From positions 1 to 27,575 of the forward strand of contig DATFLZ010000203.1 of NCBI GenBank assembly GCA_035267205.1: a DNA stretch of 27,575 bases, written 5' to 3'. How positions within the stretch are numbered: position 1 is the stretch's first letter; each line of letters starts with the position of its first letter. This stretch comes from CAXMST01 sp035267205. GTDB taxonomy: Bacteria > Actinomycetota > Thermoleophilia > Solirubrobacterales > 70-9. Under the pieces are notes generated by a model. That model worked only from the letters and a program-made list of their open reading frames with translations. It did no database searches and was not told the DNA's origin. A program made the position numbers and the translations under genes. Shown here one piece after another: positions 21,327-27,575 of this stretch.

Positions 21327-22049
21327 TCAGCCGCCGGGCTCGGCGCTGATCGAGGCGCTGACCTCGCCGGTGCCGTCGAGCACCCAGAGCATCGCGCCGC
21401 CGCGCAGGACCGTGGCCGGCCCGGCAACCGAGCCGCCGCGGAACTCGATCTCGATGTCGCACCTCGCCCCCTCTGGCATGGCGCTGAGGTCGAGGAACTC
21501 CTCCGCGATCTGCCAGTAGGCGGTGTTGTTGACGTGGCCCACGAGGTCGACGTCGGCCTCGCGGAATCTCCACTCCAGCTGCTCGGTGCTCTCGCCGGCC
21601 GCGTCCGGAGCGGGGTGTCGCAGCCTCGACCGCGCCCGGCGCCCGGAGGCGCTCTCCGCGTACAGGCCGAGGAACCGCTCGTCGAAGCGCAGCGGCCGGC
21701 GCGTCTCCGGGTCGATCTGCACCCACTGCCCCGCGGCCTCGACGCGACCGCCGCGGTCACCGCTGATCGACGTCCGGCGGTCGGCGACGCTCTTGGCGAT
21801 CGCGCTGCAGAAGGTCTTCAAGGTCAGGCGCTCGGCGAACGCGGGCCAGCGCTCGACCGAGATCAGCGTGCGGCGGATGATCCAGGCGCTCTGCGCGGGC
21901 AGGCCGGCATCGAGCGCGTCGGCGAAGGCCACCTCCTGCAGCCACCGGGCCAGCGCGTTGAGCCGGACGCGGCCCGCGGCGTCGACGTCCGCGCCCCCGA
22001 CCAGTCGTTCCCCCTCATATATGCGGCCGCGCTCGGGCAGGCCGACCAT
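21327..22049 (-). CDS. acyl-ACP thioesterase-like double-hotdog protein
   Basis: 240 residues; ATG at 22049, 3 nt after the asparaginase stop, so translation is coupled. The protein has two hotdog halves as in PF01643 acyl-ACP thioesterases. In the first half, DVDAAGRVRLNALARWLQEVAFAD is recognisable in two parts (DVDAAGRVRLNALARWL and QEVAFADAL), with RRTLISVERWPAFAERL nearby. In the second half, DVDLVGHVNNTAYWQIAEEFL contains the G-H-V-N-N motif whose His and Asn are catalytic in the FatA/TesA-like family. It would release fatty acids from acyl-ACP or acyl-CoA. Its length is normal for bacterial members. The pairing with asparaginase is unexpected and may only reflect compact gene order. 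A supply of free fatty acid would fit the FakB-like gene about 3.4 kb away, but this is speculation. Confidence 0.85.
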   Translation of the reverse strand: MVGLPERGRIYEGERLVGGADVDAAGRVRLNALARWLQEVAFADALDAGLPAQSAWIIRRTLISVERWPAFAERLTLKTFCSAIAKSVADRRTSISGDRGGRVEAAGQWVQIDPETRRPLRFDERFLGLYAESASGRRARSRLRHPAPDAAGESTEQLEWRFREADVDLVGHVNNTAYWQIAEEFLDLSAMPEGARCDIEIEFRGGSVAGPATVLRGGAMLWVLDGTGEVSASISAEPGG

Positions 22050-22052
22050 CGT

Positions 22053-23051
22053 TCAGCCGTCGTCCTGGTTGAACGCCCAGCGGATCTCGTCGATCTCGAG
22101 GCCGGCAGCCAGGCAGGCGAGGAGCTTCATCCTCGCGGCCTGTGGGGACAGGAATCCCGCCGGAATGATCCCGGTCTCGCGGAGGTCGCTCTCGGACCCC
22201 GGGTAGCCGTAGGTCGCGTTCAGGATCACACCGCGCTCGGGGCGGCAGTAGGCGACCACCGGGATCCGCTCCGCCTCGAGCGCCCAGAGCTCCAGCAGAT
22301 CCGGCGTCAGGTGGCCCGCGCCGAGCGTTCCGATCAGCGCGCCCGCCGGGTCGCTTGCGAGCGCGGCCCGGGCCAGCGCGCCGTCGTCGCCGACGCCGGT
22401 GGGGACGACCAGCACCTGCCGATCCAGGTGCGGGGGGTCGAGCGGCGGGTTGCGCGGGATCCGCGACCAGATCGTGGGGTGCCCCTCGGTGACGCGGCCC
22501 AGGGGGCCGGTCTGCGGGGAGGAGAAGGCGACCAGCGAGGTCGTGTCGGTCTTGCGCGCACACCGCGCGTGGTGGATCTCGCCGCCGAAGCAGACGAGCA
22601 CGCCCATCCCGGCCGCGGCCTCGCTCGCCGCGACGCTGATCGCATCGACGGTGTTCGCGGGCCCGTCGGCGCCGGCGGCCGAGGCCGGGCGGATCGCGCC
22701 TGTGAAGACGATCGGTGCCTCGGCGTCGTGGATCACGTCGCAGAGCATCGCGGTCTCCTCGAGCGTGTCGGTGCCGTGTGTGACCACCACGCCGATCCCG
22801 CGGCGGGCCGTGTCGCGGGCGAGGCGGCAGATCTCGAGCTGGTCGGCCAGCGTCAGATGTGCGCTCGGGAGGTCGAAGATCGTCTCGGCATCGAGGCCGT
22901 CGTGGGTGTTGAGCTCCGGGATCGACGCGACGAGCGCATCGCCGTCGAGCTCGGGTGTTGCCCCACCGGCGCCGGTCATCGCGATCGTGCCGCCGGCGGC
23001 AAGCAGGCGGACGCGTCGGGCGCCGGAGTCGGGGGCCTTGGTGGCGTCCAT
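22053..23051 (-). CDS. L-asparaginase (type I/II fold)
   Basis: 332 residues from ATG 23051, supported by a -10 box 8 nt upstream; a longer frame exists but lacks that support. The enzyme hydrolyses asparagine to aspartate and ammonia. Active-site motifs: T22 in LLAAGGTIAMTG (nucleophile) and T94-D95 in VVTHGTDTLEETA, the second catalytic triad with a later Lys in CARKTDTTSL. FTGAIRPASAAGADGPAN matches the substrate-binding region of the family. There is no signal peptide, so it should be cytoplasmic. The C-terminal domain (about 210-332) with PTGVGDDGAL, GTLGAGHL and VVAYCRPERG is complete. First gene of a two-gene operon with the thioesterase. Confidence 0.93.
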   Translation of the reverse strand: MDATKAPDSGARRVRLLAAGGTIAMTGAGGATPELDGDALVASIPELNTHDGLDAETIFDLPSAHLTLADQLEICRLARDTARRGIGVVVTHGTDTLEETAMLCDVIHDAEAPIVFTGAIRPASAAGADGPANTVDAISVAASEAAAGMGVLVCFGGEIHHARCARKTDTTSLVAFSSPQTGPLGRVTEGHPTIWSRIPRNPPLDPPHLDRQVLVVPTGVGDDGALARAALASDPAGALIGTLGAGHLTPDLLELWALEAERIPVVAYCRPERGVILNATYGYPGSESDLRETGIIPAGFLSPQAARMKLLACLAAGLEIDEIRWAFNQDDG

Positions 23052-23059
23052 GGCCCACG

Positions 23060-23065
23060 ACCTTA
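23060..23065 (-). promoter_or_regulatory. -10 box (TAAGGT) of the asparaginase gene, probably leaderless
   Basis: On the minus strand TAAGGT ends 8 nt before the ATG at 23051. The spacing equals that of the plus-strand examples and decides the start codon. Confidence 0.6.
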
Positions 23066-23115
23066 GCGCTCGGGGGCCTCCCACCGGCGGCACTAACGAT
23101 TTCCTCACAATCTGC

Positions 23116-23121
23116 TAGCCT
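23116..23121 (+). promoter_or_regulatory. -10 box (TAGCCT) of the riboswitch transcript
   Basis: TAGCCT lies immediately upstream of the predicted riboswitch, placing the transcription start at about 23128. No convincing -35 is seen. The same hexamer serves the MMPL gene. Confidence 0.45.
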
Positions 23122-23256
23122 GCCGCGCCACCTGCTGAGTAGCCCGTCTACATAACGGGCCAGCGGGGGACCCACTTGTTGGGGCGAGTCGCGGCAACTT
23201 GTCGCGTAGCGCCGGCTCTTTTGGCGCGAGCCCGTCAGCTAACCCCGTAAGCGACG
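23122..23256 (+). ncRNA. cyclic di-AMP riboswitch (ydaO-yuaA class)
   Basis: The most telling part is the 3' block CCCGTCAGCTAACCCCGTA followed by AGCG (23231-23253), close to the ydaO consensus CCCGUCAGCUAACCUCGUA. Upstream are CGGGGGACCCA (about 23164-23174) and TTGGGGCGAGTCG (about 23178-23190), which correspond to the conserved GGGGAACC and GGGGUGAAU elements. Helices can be drawn for CCCGT/ACGGG (23142-23161) and GGCTC/GAGCC (about 23213-23233). This class binds c-di-AMP and usually turns expression off; in actinobacteria it commonly precedes cell-wall hydrolase genes such as rpf. Here it precedes an Rpf-like gene. Boundaries are approximate. Confidence 0.88.
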
Positions 23257-23270
23257 AAAAGAGCGCGACC

Positions 23271-23723
23271 GTGTCGTCACACCCCGGTGTGAACCCCAAC
23301 CTGAAGATCGTCCTGTTGCTCGCCACGAGCCTCGTGGCGGCCCTGGCTTTCGCCGCGCTTGCTTCCTCGCCGGCGAGCGCGGGGTCCGGCGGCGTCTCGG
23401 TCGGAGGACACGACGGGGGTAAAAAGGGGGGTAACAAGGCGAAGGTCAACAAGGCCAAGTACCGCCGGATCTGGAGGAAGACCAGGGCGCGCGACAAGCG
23501 CTGGGCCCGCCGTACGAGCAAGTGCGAGTCCGGCGGCAACCCGAAGGCGATCGGCGGCGGCGGCCGCTACCGCGGTGCCTTCCAGTTCATGCGCGCCACG
23601 TGGCGCGCGGCACCGAAGTCGCCAGGTGGCGATCCGGTCGCCTACAACTACAAGGTTCAGGCAGTCGTCGCGGTCGCGCTCAAGCGCCGCGAGGGCCGCC
23701 ATCACTGGCCCCACTGCGGCTAG
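23271..23723 (+). CDS. secreted Rpf-like transglycosylase
   Basis: 150 residues from GTG 23271; GTG 23289 is an alternative, and neither has a strong ribosome site. The signal peptide is NPNLKIVLLLATSLVAALAF to SPASA (about 9-37). A Gly/Lys-rich basic linker (GGHDGGKKGGNKAKVNKAKY) could bind the cell wall. The catalytic domain (about 82-150) has C85-E86-S-G-G-N with E86 as the general acid, then GRYRGAFQFMRATW and VVAVALKRR. Two Cys (C85, C149) could form the disulfide seen in Rpf-type domains. It cleaves peptidoglycan glycan strands and may help regrowth. Expression is likely controlled by c-di-AMP through the leader RNA. The penicillin-binding protein gene follows 76 nt later. Confidence 0.9.
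   Translation: MSSHPGVNPNLKIVLLLATSLVAALAFAALASSPASAGSGGVSVGGHDGGKKGGNKAKVNKAKYRRIWRKTRARDKRWARRTSKCESGGNPKAIGGGGRYRGAFQFMRATWRAAPKSPGGDPVAYNYKVQAVVAVALKRREGRHHWPHCG
23277..23292 (+). repeat. 7-bp hairpin over the start region of the Rpf-like gene
   Basis: TCACACC-CC-GGTGTGA is a perfect inverted repeat just after the GTG at 23271 and covers the alternative GTG at 23289. In RNA the 2-nt loop would open a base pair. It may take part in the riboswitch expression platform by masking the start, or may be incidental. Confidence 0.4.
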
Positions 23724-23785
23724 CGCTACCGGCGCGCCGTACAGGGGCAGCTGATCCGCCGGAGGGGCCGGGCTCGGGCGGGCTC

Positions 23786-23791
23786 TACGAT
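23786..23791 (+). promoter_or_regulatory. -10 box (TACGAT) of the penicillin-binding protein gene, probably leaderless
   Basis: TACGAT ends exactly 8 nt before the ATG at 23800, and no ribosome-binding site is visible. It gives the gene a promoter independent of the upstream riboswitch. Confidence 0.6.
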
Positions 23792-23799
23792 TCCCCAAC

Positions 23800-25881
23800 A
23801 TGTCTCTCCGTGCCAGACAGCGGCGCCGACGTTCTCGCGGGAACGTCGGCAGGCGAATGTTCCTCACCGGCGCCGTGCTGCTCGCGTTTATCGGCATCGG
23901 CCTTGGGGGCGCCGGGCTTTGGGTCCTCGACATCGCCAGCTCGGCACCGTCGATCGACACGCTGAAGCCCGCCGACAGCGGCGCCAACTCCGAGATCATC
24001 GACGCCGAGGGCAAGAGCCTCGGCTTCGTCCAGGCCGACGTCCTCCGGGAGCCGACGACGTTGAAGCGGATTCCCGACACGGTCGAGCAGGCGACGATCT
24101 CGATCGAGGACGAGAACTTCTACGACCACAGCGGCGTCGACTACAGCGCGATCGTCCGCGCGGCCGTGGAGAACCTCGAGGCGGGTGAGGTCAGGCAGGG
24201 CGCCTCGACGATCACCCAGCAGCTCGTGCGCAACCTCTTCATCGAGGACCCCGAGGACACGATCGAGCGCAAGATCATCGAGGCCGAGATGTCCCGCGAG
24301 TACGAGGAGGCCCACAGCAAGGACGAGATCCTCGAGGCCTATCTGAACACCGCCGCCTACGGCACCAACAACGGGCGCACAGCCGTCGGGGTGGCCGCGG
24401 CGGCCGAGGTGTTCTTCGACAAGAACATCAAGAACGTCGGGATCAAGGAGGCGGCGCTGCTCGCCGGCCTCCCGCAGGCGCCGACCGACTACAACCCGTT
24501 CCTGAACAAGACCGTCGCCACCGAGCGCCGCAACCAGGTGCTCGGCGCGATGGCCGAGCAGGGCTACATCTCCGAGGGCAAGGCGCAGCAGCTGGCGGCT
24601 CAGGGCCTCGGCCTCGAGCGTGGATTCCGCTACGAGCAGCGCGACGAGCAGTTCTTCTTCGACTACGTCCAGCAGGAGCTGATCGACACCTACGGGCAGA
24701 AGACGGTTCGCGAGGGCGGGCTACAGGTCTACACGACGCTGCAGCCGAAGCTGCAGGCAGCCGCCGAGCAGGCGATCGCCGACAACCCCGTGACCAGCGC
24801 GGCGTCGGCGCTCGTCTCGACCAACACCGAGACCGGCGAGATCCTCGCGATGGCCTCCTCGACCGAGTACGACTCGAGCCAGTTCAACCTCGCGGCGGAC
24901 GGCGAGCGGCAGCCCGGGTCCGCGTTCAAGCCGTTCGTGCTGACGACGGCCGTCGACGAGGGAATCGACCCCGACTCGACCTCATACCCCGCGCCCTCGA
25001 CGATCACGCTGAATCCCGACCAGTACACGTCCTGGACCGTGAGCGGGGGAGGGGGCAAGTCGATGACCCTCCGTCAGGCGACCGCCAACTCAATCAACAC
25101 CGTCTACGCCCAGCTCGGCATCGACGTCGGTCCCAGTGACTTCGCGGCGATGGCGGAGAAGCTCGGGATCCGCTCGCCGCTCGACGGCTACTACGCCGAG
25201 GCGCTCGGCGGCACGACCCAGTGCTGCACGGTGCTCGAGATGTCGAACGCGTACGCCACGATCGCCAACGGCGGCGTCCATCACGACCCGACCGCGATCA
25301 AGCGGGTCGAGTTCCCCGACGGCGAGGTCGACGAGCCGGATGACGGCAAGGGCGAGCGCGTGCTGACCGATGGCGTCGCCTACAAGGTCGCCGACGTGAT
25401 GAAGGGGACGCTCGACTACGGCACCGCGGCCGGCAACGATCTCTCCTGCCCGGCCGCGGGCAAGACCGGCACCACCGAGGAGCAGTCCGACGCCTGGTTC
25501 GTGGGTTACACGCCCAAGGTCTCGACCGCGGTGTGGACGGGCAACCCGAACGAGCGCGTGCCGCTACCGGGCTACGGCGCTTCGCTTTCGGCACCGATCT
25601 GGAACGACTACATGGACGTTGCGATCGGGGGCTTCTGCGAGGACTTCCCGGAGCCGAAGAACCCGCCGGACCTGAGCTCGTACATCTCGTCGCAGACGAT
25701 CAGCGGCGCCGAGTACGACTCATCGACGACGACCGACGCCGATGAGACCGATCCCTCCGACGCCGGGGGTGATCCGGCCGAGCCCGGCACCGACGCCGAC
25801 GGCGACGGCTACGACGACGGTGCCTACGCTCCGGGCGTCCAAGGGGATCCGCCGCCGACCGGCGGCGACAAGAAGAAGTAG
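23800..25881 (+). CDS. class A penicillin-binding protein (bifunctional glycosyltransferase/transpeptidase)
   Basis: 693 residues. A very basic cytosolic N-terminus (RARQRRRRSRGNVGRR) and one TM helix (about 21-43) anchor it. The GT51 glycosyltransferase (about 60-235) has E103 in SIEDENFYDHSG as catalytic base and the signature GASTITQQLVRNLF (134-147). The transpeptidase (about 335-610) has S374-x-x-K377 (GSAFKPF), S431-I-N433 and K555-T-G557 (GKTGTTEEQSDAWFVGYTP), all intact. It polymerises and crosslinks peptidoglycan outside the membrane and is a beta-lactam target. The C-terminus (about 640-693) is Asp-rich, with DADGDGYDDG resembling a calcium-binding loop, and ends in KKK. The neighbours, an Rpf-like enzyme and a GH25 muramidase, also act on the wall. 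Confidence 0.95.
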   Translation: MSLRARQRRRRSRGNVGRRMFLTGAVLLAFIGIGLGGAGLWVLDIASSAPSIDTLKPADSGANSEIIDAEGKSLGFVQADVLREPTTLKRIPDTVEQATISIEDENFYDHSGVDYSAIVRAAVENLEAGEVRQGASTITQQLVRNLFIEDPEDTIERKIIEAEMSREYEEAHSKDEILEAYLNTAAYGTNNGRTAVGVAAAAEVFFDKNIKNVGIKEAALLAGLPQAPTDYNPFLNKTVATERRNQVLGAMAEQGYISEGKAQQLAAQGLGLERGFRYEQRDEQFFFDYVQQELIDTYGQKTVREGGLQVYTTLQPKLQAAAEQAIADNPVTSAASALVSTNTETGEILAMASSTEYDSSQFNLAADGERQPGSAFKPFVLTTAVDEGIDPDSTSYPAPSTITLNPDQYTSWTVSGGGGKSMTLRQATANSINTVYAQLGIDVGPSDFAAMAEKLGIRSPLDGYYAEALGGTTQCCTVLEMSNAYATIANGGVHHDPTAIKRVEFPDGEVDEPDDGKGERVLTDGVAYKVADVMKGTLDYGTAAGNDLSCPAAGKTGTTEEQSDAWFVGYTPKVSTAVWTGNPNERVPLPGYGASLSAPIWNDYMDVAIGGFCEDFPEPKNPPDLSSYISSQTISGAEYDSSTTTDADETDPSDAGGDPAEPGTDADGDGYDDGAYAPGVQGDPPPTGGDKKK

Positions 25882-25908
25882 GCCGATGCGTGGGCCCGGG
25901 CTTCGGTA

Positions 25909-26982
25909 CTAGCCGGAGCGCCGCTCCGCGGTCGCGCGGTTGAGCTCGGTGAGGACGTCGACCGTCGCCTCCCAGCCCATGCACTTGTCGGTCACGGACT
26001 GGCCGTAGGTCAGCTCGGGGCTGATGTCCTGCCGGCCCGGCTCGAGGAACGACTCGAGCATCACGCCCACGATCGCCCCCTCGCCGCCGGCGAGTTGCTC
26101 GCCGATCGCCGCCGCGACCTGCGGCTGGCGCTCGTGGTCCTTGCCGCTGTTGTCGTGAGAGGCGTCGACGATCACGCGCTCGGGGAGATCGACGGCTCGC
26201 AGGCTCTCGAGCGTCGCTCCGATCGATTCCGGGTCGTAGTTCGTTGCCCCGCGCCCGCCGCGGAGGATGATGTGGCTGTCCGGGTTGCCGCGGGTGTGCA
26301 GGATCGCGGAGGTGCCGGAGAGGTCGACCCCGGCGAAGGAGTGCTGCGCCCCGGCGGCGCGAACGGCGTCGACCGCGACGCCGATGTTGCCGTCGGTGCG
26401 GTTCTTGAAGCCGATCGGCATCGACAGGCCCGAGGCGAGCTGGCGGTGGGTCTGGCTCTCGGTCGTCCGCGCGCCGATCGCCCCCCACGCGACCGTGTCG
26501 GCGATGTACTGCGGGGTGATCGGGTCGAGAAACTCGCAGCCGATCGGCAGCCCCAGTCCGAGGATGTGGAGTAGCAGTTCGCGGGCGTCGCGCAGGCCCT
26601 TGTTCACGTCCCCCGAGCCGTCGAGGTGGGGATCGTTGATCAGGCCCTTCCAGCCCGTCGTCGTCCTGGGCTTCTCGAAGTAGACGCGCATCGCAATCAA
26701 CAGTTCCGGCAGCTCCGCTGCGAGCTCGGCCAGCCGGCCCGCGTAGTCGAGCGCGGCCTCCGGGTCGTGCACGCTGCAGGGCCCGACGATCACGAGCAGG
26801 CGGGGGTCGTCGCGGTCGAGGATCCCGGTGATCTCCCGGCGGGAGGCGAGCACGTCCTCCTCCCGATCGGGGGGGAGGGGGTGCTCGTGCAGAAGCAGCG
26901 CGGGAGTGGCGAGCGGTACGACCTCCTCGATCCGCTGGTCGCGGACCGCCTGGTTGGCGCTCAGTGACGGTGTGGTGCTCAT
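25909..26982 (-). CDS. 3-deoxy-7-phosphoheptulonate (DAHP) synthase, class I (AroF/G/H type)
   Basis: 357 residues from ATG 26982; CAAACT, a degraded -10 box, ends 8 nt upstream. It condenses phosphoenolpyruvate and erythrose-4-phosphate in the first step of the shikimate pathway (EC 2.5.1.54). Class I alpha signatures: V66-G67-P-C-S70-V-H-D (GPCSVHD), R99-V-Y-F-E-K-P-R-T-T-T-G-W-K-G113, GCEFLDPITPQY, FKNRTDGN, and SHIILRGG. The N-terminal extension (about 1-60) may carry the feedback-inhibition surface, as in AroG. The metal-binding Cys is that of GPCS. The gene is alone, converging on the PBP gene with a 27-nt gap. Many actinobacteria use the unrelated class II enzyme, so a class I form is worth noting. 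Confidence 0.95.
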   Translation of the reverse strand: MSTTPSLSANQAVRDQRIEEVVPLATPALLLHEHPLPPDREEDVLASRREITGILDRDDPRLLVIVGPCSVHDPEAALDYAGRLAELAAELPELLIAMRVYFEKPRTTTGWKGLINDPHLDGSGDVNKGLRDARELLLHILGLGLPIGCEFLDPITPQYIADTVAWGAIGARTTESQTHRQLASGLSMPIGFKNRTDGNIGVAVDAVRAAGAQHSFAGVDLSGTSAILHTRGNPDSHIILRGGRGATNYDPESIGATLESLRAVDLPERVIVDASHDNSGKDHERQPQVAAAIGEQLAGGEGAIVGVMLESFLEPGRQDISPELTYGQSVTDKCMGWEATVDVLTELNRATAERRSG

Positions 26983-27075
26983 CGGAGGGCAGTTTGGCGC
27001 AGCGCCCCCGGCGGCGTCGGATCGGGAGGGTCGCTGCGGGCGGTCTCGACCACCGTGCAGCATGCGCGGGAGCGC

Positions 27076-27575
27076 TCAGCGGGGTCGCGCTGTGATCTTG
27101 GCGATCGGCACGCCGAGCTTGTTCTTGTCGACGTTCCCGCTGATGCCGCGTACCGAGCCGGTGCTCGTGTGCTGCCACACGGCCCAGCCGGCTCCCGCCC
27201 AGTTGCCCGCCGGGACCGCGGGCTCGTCGACGCCGAAGTTGGCTACCCAGAGCCGGTAGTTGCGCCGCGCGAACCGTCGCGTATCACCGGTCGCCGCCCA
27301 GCTCGAGGCGTTCGTGTAGATCATCGGGCGGACCCCGGTCTTGCGCTCGACCCGCTTCAGCCAGGTCCGGATCCAGAGCCGGAGGCGGCGGGCGTTGAGC
27401 CGCGTGAAGGGCGTCTCGACATCGAGCACCGGGCGCAGGTCGCCGCGGACGACCCCGCCGACGCTGCGGACGAAGACCCGGGCCTCGCGCCGGGCATCGG
27501 CCTTCGCCCGCCTGCGATTCCCTCCCGAGGCGAACGCTCGGTGGTAGGCGCCCGCCCGGAGGCCGTTGGCGGTCG
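27076..27575 (-). CDS. GH25 muramidase, N-terminus beyond the window
   Basis: Partial gene: the stop is at 27076, and the frame stays open to the window edge, showing about 165 C-terminal residues. From the edge it reads TANGLRAGAYHRAF, then PVLDVETPF, with the Asp and Glu of the D-x-E motif that form the GH25 catalytic centre, followed by LWIRTWLKRVERKTGVRPMIYTNASSW in two parts (LWIRTWLKRVERKTG and VRPMIYTNASSW) and NWAGAGWAVWQHTSTGSVRGISGNVDKN, seen as WAVWQHTSTG and GNVDKN. This order of strands is typical of GH25 lysozymes, which cut N-acetylmuramic acid bonds of peptidoglycan. No transmembrane or wall-binding repeat follows the domain. The start and any signal peptide lie outside the window. 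A GTG at 27429 is internal, not the true start. Confidence 0.88.
   Translation of the reverse strand, partial: TANGLRAGAYHRAFASGGNRRRAKADARREARVFVRSVGGVVRGDLRPVLDVETPFTRLNARRLRLWIRTWLKRVERKTGVRPMIYTNASSWAATGDTRRFARRNYRLWVANFGVDEPAVPAGNWAGAGWAVWQHTSTGSVRGISGNVDKNKLGVPIAKITARPR

Noticed and set aside
25882..25908. GCCCGGGC as a terminator between the PBP and DAHP synthase genes
   Set aside because: Only an 8-bp self-complementary block without loop or T tract; too weak to call.
26999..27038. CGCAGCG and CGCTGCG arms as a terminator or operator between DAHP synthase and the muramidase
   Set aside because: The arms are 26 nt apart and only 7 bp long, which is likely chance at this GC content.

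Overview
The window is GC-rich, densely packed chromosomal DNA. It fits a high-GC actinobacterium. Signs pointing that way are: several starts that sit 6-8 nt after a TANNNT -10 box (leaderless transcripts), an Rpf-like transglycosylase behind what looks like a ydaO-type c-di-AMP riboswitch, and R2lox, MMPL and DUF3089 genes. A Thermoleophilia/Solirubrobacterales-like origin is my best guess, inferred from gene style only. I see no rRNA, tRNA, CRISPR array, insertion sequence or phage gene, and no stretch over about 300 bases without a gene.

Layout. 85-5061 (+): a DUF1269-like protein, a lipoprotein, an MMPL-type RND transporter with a coiled-coil insert of about 260 residues, and a His/Asp-rich membrane protein coupled to it. 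5102-8225 (-): an operon of R2-like ligand-binding oxidase (R2lox), TetR regulator and Baeyer-Villiger-type flavin monooxygenase, joined by 4-nt overlaps. A palindromic operator lies between its -35 and -10 boxes. 8354-10781 (+): a methyltransferase, a LinB/DhaA-like haloalkane dehalogenase and a membrane-anchored minimal zincin. 10795-12685 (-): an Xre regulator, a nucleotidyltransferase and a GNAT acetyltransferase, again joined by 4-nt overlaps, with a perfect palindrome over the promoter; this resembles a toxin-antitoxin module. 12774-17026 (+): an FHA membrane protein and two secreted alpha/beta hydrolases (CocE/NonD type and DUF3089).

17042-17902 (-) encodes a DegV/FakB fatty-acid-binding protein. 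Divergent from it, 17970-19739 (+) encodes an exported protein that appears to join a PHM-like two-copper monooxygenase fold to a C-terminal amicyanin-like cupredoxin. 19746-23051 (-) holds a TetR/SDR pair with its own operator, an acyl-ACP thioesterase and an L-asparaginase. 23116-27575 is rich in cell-wall genes: the riboswitch and Rpf-like transglycosylase, a class A penicillin-binding protein, and (after a DAHP synthase on the minus strand) a GH25 muramidase cut by the window edge.

The most unusual items are the PHM-cupredoxin fusion, the R2lox/TetR/BVMO operon with its promoter-embedded operator, the Xre-NTase-GNAT module, and the coiled-coil MMPL transporter with its metal-site-like membrane partner. 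All functional calls come from motifs read by eye; no database search was run.
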